Of a stretch of 64,000 nt of DNA, positions 10,945 through 22,403 are shown piece by piece. The position numbers and the translations under genes are program-made. Below the pieces are notes generated by a model, which worked only from the letters and a program-made list of their open reading frames with translations, did no database searches and was not told where the DNA came from. Location: assembly GCA_914767715.1 (NCBI GenBank), contig OU612075.1:1-64000 (forward strand), read 5' to 3'. Numbering within the stretch: the first letter of the stretch is position 1; every line of letters begins with the position of its first letter. The DNA comes from Membranipora membranacea. Its lineage: Eukaryota > Bryozoa > Gymnolaemata > Cheilostomatida > Membraniporidae.

Positions 10945-13900
10945 ATGGGAGCTGAGAAAAAGAAGTAAGTGGACTTGATGTTAAAAATAAGTCAAATAAA
11001 GATCATGATTTTTATTAAATGAATAATTCAAATGTAAAATATATATGTAGGTAGGCCCATCCTTTCAATTGGTGTGTCTAGCTAGTGTCTAGAAGTTATA
11101 TTTGCTTTGCATTAGCTATTTTTTCCTTCTATCAAGGAGTATTCCTTGATAACTTGCATCAGTGAATACCAAAATTGTTGCCATACAATCAAGGAGTTAG
11201 AGGGTCAACTCCTTGATACAATGAACCGAAGAGGTTAGTTGCACAAATTGAAGTTATACCCTAGCTAGTTCAGCGTCACAGTTCTTCTTGCTGACAATGC
11301 CTGTACTGTTTTTCTTCATGGGATCTGTTTTATCTATAGAGATGGCCTTGGCAAATGGTTGGATGCATTCTATGATCCAGTAGCTAATCTTTACACTTTC
11401 ACACAATGCATGTGTTTCGGAGATATCCATGCTGATGGAGATCTGAAGCTTGTTGTCGCTCATCTCGGAACAGGAACTAACGATATGAAGCTCAAAGTGT
11501 ACAAAGGTAGATAGATTTTAGCCCTAGGCATGTGAATACTTGGACAACAACAATGATCTATGATAATGTAGAGGCTCAATTATTTGATGCGATATTGAGC
11601 CGACAAAAATTATCATGGATAGTACACATTCAGTGTGATGTCATCATAGCATGTTGAGAAAGGATCTTTTTTTCTCTTGAAATGTTGCTTCTTATGGCTA
11701 TTGTAAGCTGTAGTAGCTGAGTATAGCTATGATGATAGTCAAATGCAATAAAATCAGCGCGTTAGCTTCATGGTTAGTCTGATTTGTTTGCTTACAGGTA
11801 CATCTCTCATTTCTGAGAACACACTGATAGATTTACCTACTGGAGTAGTCTCATTCTACATGGATCAGAATCATCCCCGAACACCTGGTCAGTTTCATAT
11901 TGTGATAATAGTTCTGATATTGTGATACACTTTTATATATAATATATGATTATATATGTAGATATATATGTATATTAACCTGATACGATTGTCAGTAACT
12001 ATGATATAAGCTATGATGACACTTATGGTGTATGTAGATTGTATTGTATCATTGTTGAGATAAAATCATTTGTTGGTTGAGTACACTGCTAAAAAAATAT
12101 AAGACAAAATCAAATTCCAAAATTTATTTTGCCACTAGAAGACTTGAAGATTATATATTATGGTATATCTGTTATGTTATTATAGCTATAGCAGTGGCAT
12201 CTGGTCCCCATATATATGTATATAAGAACATGAGACCATACTTTAAGTTTACTCTGCCGGCTCTGCAGATTAACCCAATAGAAGAAGACCTATGGAGACA
12301 GGCTAGAGAAGAGAAGATTGATATCTCTGTCTTACATGAGATGATTGAAGAACTAAGGTAATAATAATCACTAAATAAACATCTGAATCTACTTAAGATA
12401 TTTCTTCTGATCAATCAACCCAATCAGAACTTTTTGTTAGCATTTAAATTAATACAGTTATGTTTTACCGGCATTAGCAACCACCGAAATACGGGAGCAG
12501 TATGTAATCCTGCAGGTTTTTCTGCAGTGGTCATGCAGTATATTTACTATGAAAAAATTCATAGCACTTCTGCGTAAAACCGATGTACAGTATTGCCGCC
12601 CTGCTCATCTATGAGGTATATTTATGGGTGTGTACTGTACAAGCCCAATAAGCTACCACTACCTTTTGCTGAACTGTAACTGCTGAATTTCTCAACATTG
12701 GTTAATGAAATAAGTTATCTGATATTGTACAACGTCTCCTGACGATGACACTTTATTCTTACACAGAAGTGCTAGGAATTTTTTCTGCAAAAAAAATACT
12801 ACATTAAAAGTTACTACTGCATAATTATCTATTGTACTATATATTGTTTTGATCTTTCAGTGGTCGTTAATGATCATAGCTGAACGCTGCTATTTATGAT
12901 GAATATATCTTTATCTCCTATTAAGCCCTCTGTTTATGTTAGGTCTGTAAATCCTGCGTATGTCAGCATCTGTTTGTGGTATAAGTGTAGTAATACAGTT
13001 ACAGTGTAGTTATATGGTAACAGTGTAGCAATACAGGTAGTAATGCGGCTACAGGGTAGTAATGCGACCCGCATACAAGTTATTCTCCATTATGTGGTTA
13101 TAGCCGCTATGATAAAATGAAGCAGCAAGATAATAAGTTTACCCATAAAAAAACATGAGCCATGAACGATTATAATATCTTCTAATACTTTACAGGGCTC
13201 AAAAGAATAGGTGTGTATAGTACAAACAAAGCATAATTTATTATTCACTATTTATTATGATGTATTAGTAGGCCTACCTGTGTAGTTATTATGATTATCT
13301 CATAGCCCTGTTTAGAACTTATATTCTCATATTATGGATCTGGTTATAGCATGCCTGTCTACTAAAGGACATGACCCTGCCCTGATTACTGACAGAAGTT
13401 ACACAGGCCTGTCTACTAAAGGACATGACCCAGCCCTGATTACTGACAGACATTACACAGACCTGATATTAGAATCATAGCTCACCCAAAATCTTTTACT
13501 TCGACTAATCAAGCATTTCATACTGCTGCAGATGAACATGTTGTTTTTTAATTTCACTTTGAGCACTAAACTCGATACTTTATCACTTTTTTATATTTTA
13601 TTATGTTACTAGGGAGGAGGGGGGTATGGAGAATCCCAAAAGATTTGTTGTAGTTGTTTGGGGGATCTGTTGCCGTAGTGGGTGGTAGGGGGGTATGTGA
13701 GATCCCTGCGTATATCTTACTGATTGTAAGTTGAGATATTTTACCTCTCTGTAGGCAGCAGGGTATGGAGCTCACTTCTCGCTCTCTCAAGTTTTTGACT
13801 TTAGACCCGAGAGAGATGGAGGCGTTCGCTCAAATTCACAAATATGGGACCCTCAAGCGTCAGGTAAGTACCACTTACATCTTGTCCTTACTCCGTTTAA

Positions 13901-16900
13901 GTAACAACCAAGCTCTGTAGATATTACATAAACGCCTTGTATATGATGCTGGCTGAAATCAAATGACTACACACACAACATAAAATTTTCAATATGTGTG
14001 ATACGTTACTAGAACCCTAGACCAAGTTTGGTCCATTTGCCTACATGCGGGGTTGCTCCCAATCTACTGGTCACACTTTGACCTGCGGCCTTTGCCTGAC
14101 CAGTGGAAGAGAGCAACTGGAAAGCAGGCGATCGGGTTTATCTTGATCTACTAGAACCCTACTATTTCTCTCAGATACAGTTAGTCACAGTATATGTTAA
14201 TCTTCCAGTAATAGTGGCTTTATTATCATTTCAATCCTAGCCAACATTTGCTTAACTTGCACAGTAGCCAATTTAGAGTGATAACATCTGTTTTTGGTTG
14301 TGAACGAAACCTCTTGAGTAACAGTTATTATAAAAGATACAAAACACAGTTGTATTTCACTGCATCTTTGCATTAAAAACCCAATCTTGTACACGCGAAT
14401 CCAGTGACATTGGCTTATGTCGTTTGTAGACTGTGATCACATGTTTAGCCACCTTACAGAAGTCTACTGCTGACGAAGATGCAATAAGCTGCCTGGTTAT
14501 AGGAACTGAGACTAATATGATATATGTACTTGATCCAGAGGCATTTACTGTACTTGCACAGGTGAATAAGTACAAGACCTTCACTGTACTATTTTTGATC
14601 TGTCATCGTGGCTATAAAGGCCAGTCAACTCCTTCTCTTAACCCATGTCATCTATCCCATCATGATATCCAAACATCCTGGTCTACTTTATAGCCAAGTA
14701 ACCAAATATAAACACTCCCCCCCCCCACTATTCACTCCCTCGTCACCCTGATTATATTTGTGTCGGCTTAGATAACACCTGTCAAACTTGGTCTTATTCA
14801 GTGACCGATTCACCAAAGTGTGGTTATGTTTGTATACAAGGGTCGAGGATTGTATGTGAGGGTCGGAGGTTTGTATACAAGGGTCGAGGATTGTATGCGA
14901 GGGTCCGAGGATTGTATGCGAGGTTCTAAGGTTTGCAATTTTATTTATAATTATAGATGAGGGTACCCAGCGCTCCTGTCTTTCTATCAGTAAATGGATT
15001 ATTTGATGTGGAGTTTAGAATTATCGTCTCATGTAGAAATGGTACAATCTACACTCTAAAGAGGTTTGTACACATAATCACAGTCTGAGTGGTGTTATAT
15101 ATCCCCAAAACCTCATTATGGTATGAAAGTCCTTAAAAAATAAAGGTGTAATTTTCTAATTGGCCTGGAGAGGTTATCTGTCAGCAATAAGAACTCTATG
15201 GTCTGTGTTACAACTTCTTGATAGTTTTATGATATCACAATAATTTTCTGGGTTATAACTTATGATCATCATACGTTATCTCTGTGCCTGATGTATGGCA
15301 GTGTGAATAATTCTCTGCTATATACTACAGAGGTATGGAGTCTGTGACTAAAGGTATAGAACTGAATTCTCAGCCTGTAGCTATGGCTAGAGTTGGTAAG
15401 AATATAATAGTCGGCTGTATGGATAATACACTAAGAAGCTACAGCACTAAGGTATGTTATATATAGTCATATTATGTATATATAAGATAACATTCCTGTA
15501 ACTTAGCGCTGGTCAACAACACAATTATAGTTGATTATAGAGATGACTTGGGAGCTGCACCATACATAAAACATGTGAGTGGCCTTTTATAGACTCATCA
15601 AACCCTAACTTCTTGCTTCACTCATAGCAGAGGTATTTATACCTGTATTAGTAGTTTCTCCCCCACATTCAAATGGGGGCAACTCTTCCCTCTGACTTAT
15701 TAGCAGTGACAGAGAAGGAAGGGTGTTATATCCCACCTTCCCTGGTCAGAGCATGTAATCCCAATCTCCCTGGTCAGAGCATGTAATCCCAATCTCCCTG
15801 GTCAGAGCATGTAATCCCAACCTCCCTGGTCAGAGCATGTAATCCCAATCTCCCTGGTCAGAGCATGTAATCCCAATCTCCCTGGTCAGAGCATGTAGTC
15901 CCAATCTCCCTGGTCAGAGCATGTAGTCCCAATCTCCCTGGTCAGAGCATGTAATCCCAATCTCCCTGGTCAGAGCATATAATCCCAATCTCCCTGGTCA
16001 GAGCATGTAATCCCAATCTCCCTGGTCAGAGCATGTAGTCCCAATCTCCCTGGTCAGTGTGCTGTTGACATTCTGTGTATGTATGACTTTTAGGGTAAGA
16101 AGATGTGGTCTATCCAGCTGAGATGTAATATAACGGCAGTTGGAGTTATGGATCACAGACAGAAAGGATTTAAGGCCACAGTTATCGGTTTAGAAGATAA
16201 GACGGTTTGTGTTTATAAGGATAAGTTCCTTGTGAACCAGTTCTCATCACCAGATGTTATATCAGCCATACAGTTTGGTAGATTTGGTAGAGAGGAAGGA
16301 TCTCTCATCATGGTTACTAAAGGTTAGTCATATACTGAGGAGTATTAAGGTTAGTTATATACTACTAGAAGTACTAAGGCTAGTTATATACTGAGGAGTA
16401 TTAAGGTTAGTTATATACTACTAGAAGTACTAAGGCTAGTTATATACTGAGGAGTATTAAGGCTAGGGGTATATCTACCAGTCAGTAGTCTGAGCTCTCA
16501 ATCATTCATACCAAGTATTACTCTGTATCACTTATTATTGTCAGGAAATCATAACTGTCCTCTCATGCACTATCTATACACAAATTTAGTCTCTTTATTG
16601 TCTGTAATTTTGATTGTTTCTACTGCTGGTTTAAGTGGTGATTGATTATGTAACGCAACTAAAAGGTACTCATGTAACGTTGATGGAAGACGAGGTAAGG
16701 CCGTTACTGTTATTATGTTTAAATAAAAAGGGTTTCTACTGTTTCTACTGTGTTTAGGAGGAGGGTTGCTAGTTAAGATACTGAAGAGAACAGCTACATT
16801 TGATGATAAGGATATCATACAAGCTGGACCACCCAGTGGTCAGGCTCTTAAACTGGATGTGCCTAAGAAGACTAAACTATTCGTAGATCAGACTATCAGA

Positions 16901-19487
16901 GAACGCGAACACGGAACAAGTAAGCAGTGATAATAACTACTCATCACTCATGTAATCGTCATCATGTGTTACCAGATATCAAGTGACAGATTGTCTGTCT
17001 GTTCACTTTATAACTATTGGTGAGAGTTTTTTTTTTAAAACTCTATTGACATCTATATCATATATATATCTATATCAATACAATATGTAGTCTTATACGC
17101 TTGTTTTAAATATGTACATTTTTAGACAGAGCTTAAATCTTTTAGACAGCATGGCTTAAACGTTTTATTATTAATGCAAATTAATCAATAAAGGTATATA
17201 CATTCATCAAAAGTTTTTCAAAAGTGCCATTAAACAATAAATAAAAAACAGTGACACAAAAAAAATGATTAAAAATTTATAGATAATTTTTGTAGCATGT
17301 AATACTGAAATAAGCCTTTCTTAAAAGAAAATCATTTCGAGTTAGATGATATGTGTCATTATTTGATCTGGTAATAGTACACGTAATAGTACATGAATAT
17401 ATCTCTGAATGAAAACTATAAAACTCAAATAGTCTACACATTCCAAACAAAATTTTCTGAACGTTGTTCCCCCACAGTATTTAGTAACTTACTCTCAGCT
17501 GAACCCTGAGACTGACTTTTGCCCAATAATATCATATATGGCTTTCTGTTACAGTGATGCACAGACAGTTCATGCATGATTTACAGAGGCTCAGACTTAA
17601 CGCCACTAAATCATACGCAGAATCTCTAATGAGAAGTGAGAATCCTATCTCTGATAGTGTAACCGAACCTCTCAAACTAAATGTGGTGGTATGTATCTAT
17701 GTTATATCTCGGAGTTATTCAAAAGTCATGTTTGCTGTATTGAGGTATTGGGGTATTGTGTACAGATAGTTACAGTTATATGTTAGATCATATATTAATG
17801 GGAGACACACAATTTTACTGAAACCCCTATCAAAAACTTTTCTTTGCAATCTTTCAATAGCCTTCCACAACACATCAGGTCTTCAAACAATTTGAAGGCA
17901 TTCAGACAACACAGATTTATCTATTTCATATCTGGGACATAATGATTTTCATAGTTTTTTGTGTATGTAGCAAAGCCGTCGTCGTCCATGTCTTGCTTCC
18001 ATTTTTCTTCTTTAATCTATTATTGTTTTGCTTGCTTTGTCACAATCGGAAGAACATCATTTTAGTGATGTCGGTTGTTGGCGATAAATGTTTAAAAAAG
18101 TTAATGCGTAGACAGAGCCCTTTGACATAGGATCCATCTGCATGTTATCAGCTCATCAGAGTATAGTCTGTTTTCCTTACTCTTTTAAACAGGTGAACGG
18201 TATAGGACCGATATTTAAGCTGAATATTAATGTACAGAATCGATCAGAGAGCGAATCAGTCATCAATATGTTCATATCCTTCAACTATGACAGCAGTCTA
18301 TACAATATACGCCGTAAATTTATACAGGTACGTCCTGCACTCTATAATCTGTAACTATAATATGAAGTTGAGTTAGCCAATACTTAAATGGAATGCACCT
18401 TTCATGTCACACAATATTTCATGTGAGAGATAATGTTGAGATGACTGCTGCGAGAAAGGGCCATCAACATGCTCAATGTAGAGTTATGAGTTTGATACTA
18501 ACAGATCATTTTTTTCGCTTGTTCATACCAATGAGTTTTCTTGTTGATACGATAACAAGATATGTCAATTATCGGGTACTTTGGGTCATTCTGTTATACT
18601 GTATGAGATGAGATGAGCTGTATTATACAGAAAAACCAACATCATCACTCATCATTAGGTTATTGTTAATTTTTGCTCTTTTGTTGTATTAATATAATAT
18701 AATGTACATTGTATTTACTGTATATTAATATAATATAATGTACATTGTATTTACTGTATATTAATATGATATATATTGTATATTACAGTGTCCTATGCTC
18801 ATTCCTGGAGTTACCTACACATTTGAGACTCTGGTAGACTGTCTAAGTGAAAAAGGAATATCTGATGTCATAAAGGTATCGGATTCGTATAGCTGTCTTT
18901 TCATCGTTGTCCCATCACCGCGAAGTTTAATTGTATCCCTAGACAGATTTAGAATATATTACAGGTTGTGTCTGTAAAGTGACATGTGAGCACACGAGAT
19001 TCGGGATAAGTGACAGGTTGTGTCTGTAAGTGTAAAGTGACATGTGAGCACACGAGATTCAGGATAAGTGACAGGTTGTGTCTGTAAAGTGACATGTGAG
19101 CACACGAGATTCAGGATAAGTGACAGGTTGTGTCTGTAAAGTGACATGTGAGCACACGAGATTCGGGATAAGTGACAGGTTGATAATTTTATTAGTCAGA
19201 TAGTCTTGCCGTTTCAGTTCCATCCAAAAGACGAGAAAGAGGGAATAATGAGTTGACTAAAAATTAATCTATGAATAACCCACTGATAATAATTTATGTG
19301 GTTAAACGATTGCTGTATTCTCTTGAATTTGTACCTGCTGTGTTTTTACCTACTGTATTTAAGGCCCATATGTGACTATAATATTTTGTTATATTTTCAG
19401 GTATTCGTTCTGAAGAAGGATAAAAGTATACCCCTGATAACAGCCAGTATTAGTATGCCTGTTAGTGAGCCGGCTTTTATCTCATAA
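10945..19487 (+). CDS. BBS1: Bardet-Biedl syndrome 1 protein (BBSome subunit)
   Basis: Fourteen coding exons: 10945-10964, 11340-11506, 11798-11887, 12186-12357, 13755-13863, 14430-14561, 14957-15063, 15331-15451, 16094-16322, 16758-16919, 17555-17688, 18193-18327, 18789-18875 and 19401-19487. Phases agree at every junction and give 583 aa (human 593). Family matches run end to end: [16 protein letters not shown] near the start, [15 protein letters not shown] and [23 protein letters not shown] and [35 protein letters not shown], and GISDVIKV at the C-terminal end. The protein is a beta-propeller followed by a gamma-adaptin-ear-like region. The BBSome carries membrane cargo in cilia with ARL6 and IFT. 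The start is in a 20-base exon (ATGGGAGCTG) with a GTAAGT donor. Introns carry several minisatellites. No frame damage was seen. Confidence 0.96.
11131..11217. repeat. Two hairpins with the same ATCAAGGA stem in BBS1 intron 1
   Basis: The first is ATCAAGGAGTATTCCTTGAT (11131-11150), with 8-bp arms. The second spans 11188-11217 with 11-bp arms (ATCAAGGAGTT / AACTCCTTGAT) around an 8-base loop. A matching AACTCCTTGATACAA string recurs near 62089. Confidence 0.6.
13347..13457. repeat. Two-copy direct repeat of about 55 bp in BBS1 intron 4
   Basis: The string CTGTCTACTAAAGGACATGA appears twice, each followed by CCCTGCCCTGATTACTGACAG or a one-base variant, and each ending near TTACACAG. Confidence 0.75.
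14828..14935. repeat. Degenerate 19-20-bp tandem repeat in BBS1 intron 6
   Basis: Four to five diverged units built on AAGGGTCGAGGATTGTATG, with GAGGGTCGGAGG-type variants. It is intronic between exons 6 and 7 of BBS1. Confidence 0.6.
15738..16057. repeat. 28-bp minisatellite in BBS1 intron 8
   Basis: About 11 copies of a 28-bp unit beginning TCCCTGGTCAGAGCATGTAA. Copies are nearly identical (A/G at one site separates AATCCC from AGTCCC types). Every unit contains a pyrimidine-rich stretch ending in TGGTCAG, which resembles a weak 3' splice site. The array ends about 37 bp before the true acceptor of exon 9. Confidence 0.9.
16323..16461. repeat. Minisatellite starting at the BBS1 exon 9 splice donor
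   Basis: Five half-units of 27-29 bp alternate between ...ACTGAGGAGTATTAAG and ...ACTACTAGAAGTACTAAG, each followed by GTTAGT or GCTAGT and TATATACT. The first half-unit begins exactly at the exon 9 donor (AAAG/GTTAGT), so the array contains copies of the exon-intron junction sequence. Confidence 0.85.
18700..18785. repeat. AT-rich tandem repeat in BBS1 intron 12
   Basis: Two to three units of about 40 bp around ATTAATATAATATAATGTAC and ATTGTATTTACTGTAT, ending just before the exon 13 acceptor. Confidence 0.7.
18961..19182. repeat. 52-bp minisatellite in BBS1 intron 13
   Basis: Four copies of a 52-bp unit starting ACAGGTTGTGTCTGTAAAGT; the second copy has a 6-bp insertion. Differences between copies are few (CGGG/CAGG). 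The array begins about 85 bp after the exon 13 donor. Confidence 0.9.
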
Positions 19488-21061
19488 ACTCCTCCACTAT
19501 AATACACCCTGACTGGCAGATGATATCTGTATGAAACACGACACCAGATTAAAAGTTATGTCCTCATTATGACAAGAGCAGAGACAATATCTGGCAGATC
19601 TTGCAGTCTGCTTGTAAATAGGCCCAGTCATAGTATTCCTATAGCGGAGATACTCGTCCCTTATTGATGCATACTGAGAACTTCAAGCAACTGTAGAGAC
19701 ATTTCAGCTTCAGCAATACAGCAACTTCTTCATTCTCAAAATAATTAAAAGCGAACTCATTTTGCTTTTAATATTCTACAAAGAATCCATCCAGCTCAAT
19801 AATTCTTAGTGTTTTTTTTCCTGTTCCGTCCAGTTTGTGTTATTATTAAAAGCTAGCAGTATCAGACATCAGTACATCATACTGATAATACATCTATTCA
19901 TTTATAATTATAACCAATCATGTTCTAAAAGTGCATCAGCTGCACAAATGGCTCTTGAGTAAATTAACTGGTCTAACAAGTAATGAGATATATAGTTGTT
20001 ATTCACATAAGGTAAGGTTCATTAACCCTGCAGGGCTGACACCATTCAAAACAACAAATCAATAGACAGATCATATTGTGTGAAAGTACAGCATCATACC
20101 GTCGCCAGGTCTGTATAGCAGAATTTATCAGCGAGTAAAACACCCACACCCTAATTATTAGTGTGTGACAATGTAGGGAATAAAGAAATATGATTTTGGT
20201 TTTCTAAATTACTCTGTTTTTGTTTTTGCCCATCGACCAGTAATAGTACTAAAGTATAATCGACAGGGCTGAAGTCGTGTCAAAAATTATAGTTGTGTAC
20301 CGGTATATAGTAGATTCAAAAAGGAATACGGTAATGACAAAGTAATATAGATCAGTATAGATGGAGGAGAAGACATATATCCATACAGTGAAGTTAAGTA
20401 CGGCGTATTATATCCATACAGTGAAGTGAAGTACGGCGTATTATATCCATACAGTGAAGTAAAGTATGGCGTATTATATCCATACAGTGAAGTAAAGTAT
20501 GGCGTATTATATCCATACAGTGAAGTGAAGTACGGCCTATTATATCCATACAGTGAAGTAAAGTACGGCGTATGGAAGGAGGAGAAGACATATATCCATA
20601 CAGTGAAGTAAAGAACAGCCTATGTATGGAAGGAAAGATCAAGTAATTGCATCACTTTTTTTACTGCTTTTAAACTGAATAGAATAGTGTTGTGGGTAGA
20701 GTTTTTTGCAATGTAAGAGTTTTTTGCAATGTAAGGAAAACATCAATATATCTCAAGCCTAATAATACAAAGTCTAATGACTAGATATGATGATGGCATT
20801 TAAATACTCATAAATTCCTAAACTAAAAGTGTTTATATGTTTGAATTTATAAAATTGACAAGAACTACTGTGGCCAATAATGAATCTAGAAAATACAATC
20901 AATGGAAAATACATGAAGGCGAACAGGAAAGTTTTAGTTGCATATAAAGGAATAGGAAAGATCGTATATCAACATTTGACATGTAAAAACTAATGTTAGA
21001 AGCTGCATATGATATACATATATATATATTTGTATGTGTGAGGTTATATTATGTGCTGCCT
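19488..21061. other. 3' intergenic region between convergent genes
   Basis: Holds the 3' UTR of BBS1 and that of the minus-strand coiled-coil gene. An AATAAA at about 20179 is one possible BBS1 polyadenylation signal. A 33-bp minisatellite lies inside. No further gene is supported. Confidence 0.5.
20375..20620. repeat. 33-bp minisatellite (TATCCATACAGTGAAGT...)
   Basis: About six copies of a 33-bp unit containing TATCCATACAGTGAAGT and GTACGGCGTATTA. The array is flanked by similar GGAGGAGAAGACATATATCC strings on both sides, so the flank belongs to a larger unit. A length divisible by three keeps frames open on both strands, which explains the repeated peptide-like reads. Confidence 0.85.
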
Positions 21062-22403
21062 CTACCAGAGTGGATTACGGCGGATGATTCCCTGCCATTC
21101 AGCCTGAGAGACAGCGCTAATAAGACTCTGTAATCCTTCTACCCTCCCCTCTATATCTCTGATCTCATGCTAAAATGTATGAGAGTGAAAATAACTTATT
21201 AGTATACTTGATTTATCATGAGTTTTATTTACTCTGACATATACCCAGAGCAGCTAGGGTATCGAGCATCAGCCTGTAACTAAGAGGAATACGTTTTATA
21301 CCTTGAATATAGTGGAATGTGATATGAAACTAATGTAGTTGAAAGACCCGACAGGCATAGCTCTGTGATATGAGCGTCATGTGCTCAATCCTTACCAGCA
21401 TCACATGAGAATCAATTAACACAAAGCTGACAGTTGTGGGCCATTCACCTTATCTGTTACCAGAGTGTCCAAACATGAATGTGGATGCTTACTCCGAGAG
21501 AAAATAAAGACCAAAAACTCACAAAGATTATATTTGGACACAGCCATAGACGAAACACCAACAGGCTTGTCTATGGATACTTACTTCAAGATGAGGTTCT
21601 CTGTCAGACTGAAGAGAAGATAAACCTTTCTCTATGGTGGTAAGACGATTACCAAGTTCTTCGCACACATTGTTCAACAAAGATTTGTTAGAGGAAAAGA
21701 CATCATCACTGATAGGTAAGACATCATTAGAGCTGCCATATTTCCTGTAGTCGTACAGATCGCACACCTCAAGATGAAGACGTTGTCTCTTAGTTGCCCC
21801 CTTCAATGATGCCAGATTAAATGGAACAAAACTGCCTCGATGATTTTGTAGTTTAAGTACAGCTTGAGATAGAGGTGTCAGACTTTCCTTGCCGTTTGTG
21901 AGTAATGGTAGAGTGCTCAGCTCATCTCGCAACTGCTGCTTCATGTAATCAGTGATGGACTGGTTAGTATGATCGCGGAGAGATTTGTCAAAAGCAGCAT
22001 TAGAAGACGTCTGTTGCTGACTATTAAGTGACATCATAACTTCAGGAGGCTGACTATTGAGAAGAATATCTACATGTTCACTATTAGAAGGCATATCATC
22101 ATAAGGTTCAGCTTTGTGACTGTGTTGATCATTTTCTTTGCAATCATGTTCTTCTACACCCAATGACCGACTGGTTGACAAGTCATGCTGCTCACTTAGA
22201 GGGGCTGTAATATGACATTTTCCACATGTATCACATCTCAACTTTATGATCTCCTTCTCTTTGAAGGGCTGGGAAGCATCAGACACCAGCCCTTCTGGGT
22301 GTGAGTGCTGGCTTGCCTCACTCTCATCTTTCTTGCTGGGTTTGATTAATGTAGATGCACCCTTCCTTCTGCCATCAGTAATGGTCAGGTAACACTTGAT
22401 CAT
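21062..22403 (-). CDS. Unrecognised protein with C-terminal coiled coil
   Basis: Two coding exons, 22403-21585 and 21169-21062, joined through a GTAAGT donor and a CATTTTAG acceptor in phase, give 308 aa. An in-frame TGA lies 15 bases upstream of the ATG, which supports this start. The N-terminal third is charged (RRKGASTLIKPSKKDESEAS) and includes a cysteine-rich patch, LRCDTCGKCH. The middle is serine- and glutamine-rich and probably disordered. From about residue 150 there are leucine-rich helical stretches, and from about 245 to the end (LLNNVCEELGNRLTTIEKGL, then HEIRDIEGRVEGLQSLISAV) a heptad-like coiled coil, ending NPLW. I do not recognise the family. Exon structure, phase agreement and an amphipathic C terminus argue that it is a real gene rather than noise. 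It converges with BBS1. Confidence 0.7.

Noticed and set aside
20394..20642. Repeat-peptide open frames on both strands (YPYSEVKYG and LLHCMDII types)
   Set aside because: Produced by a 33-bp minisatellite; no flanking exons or start context.
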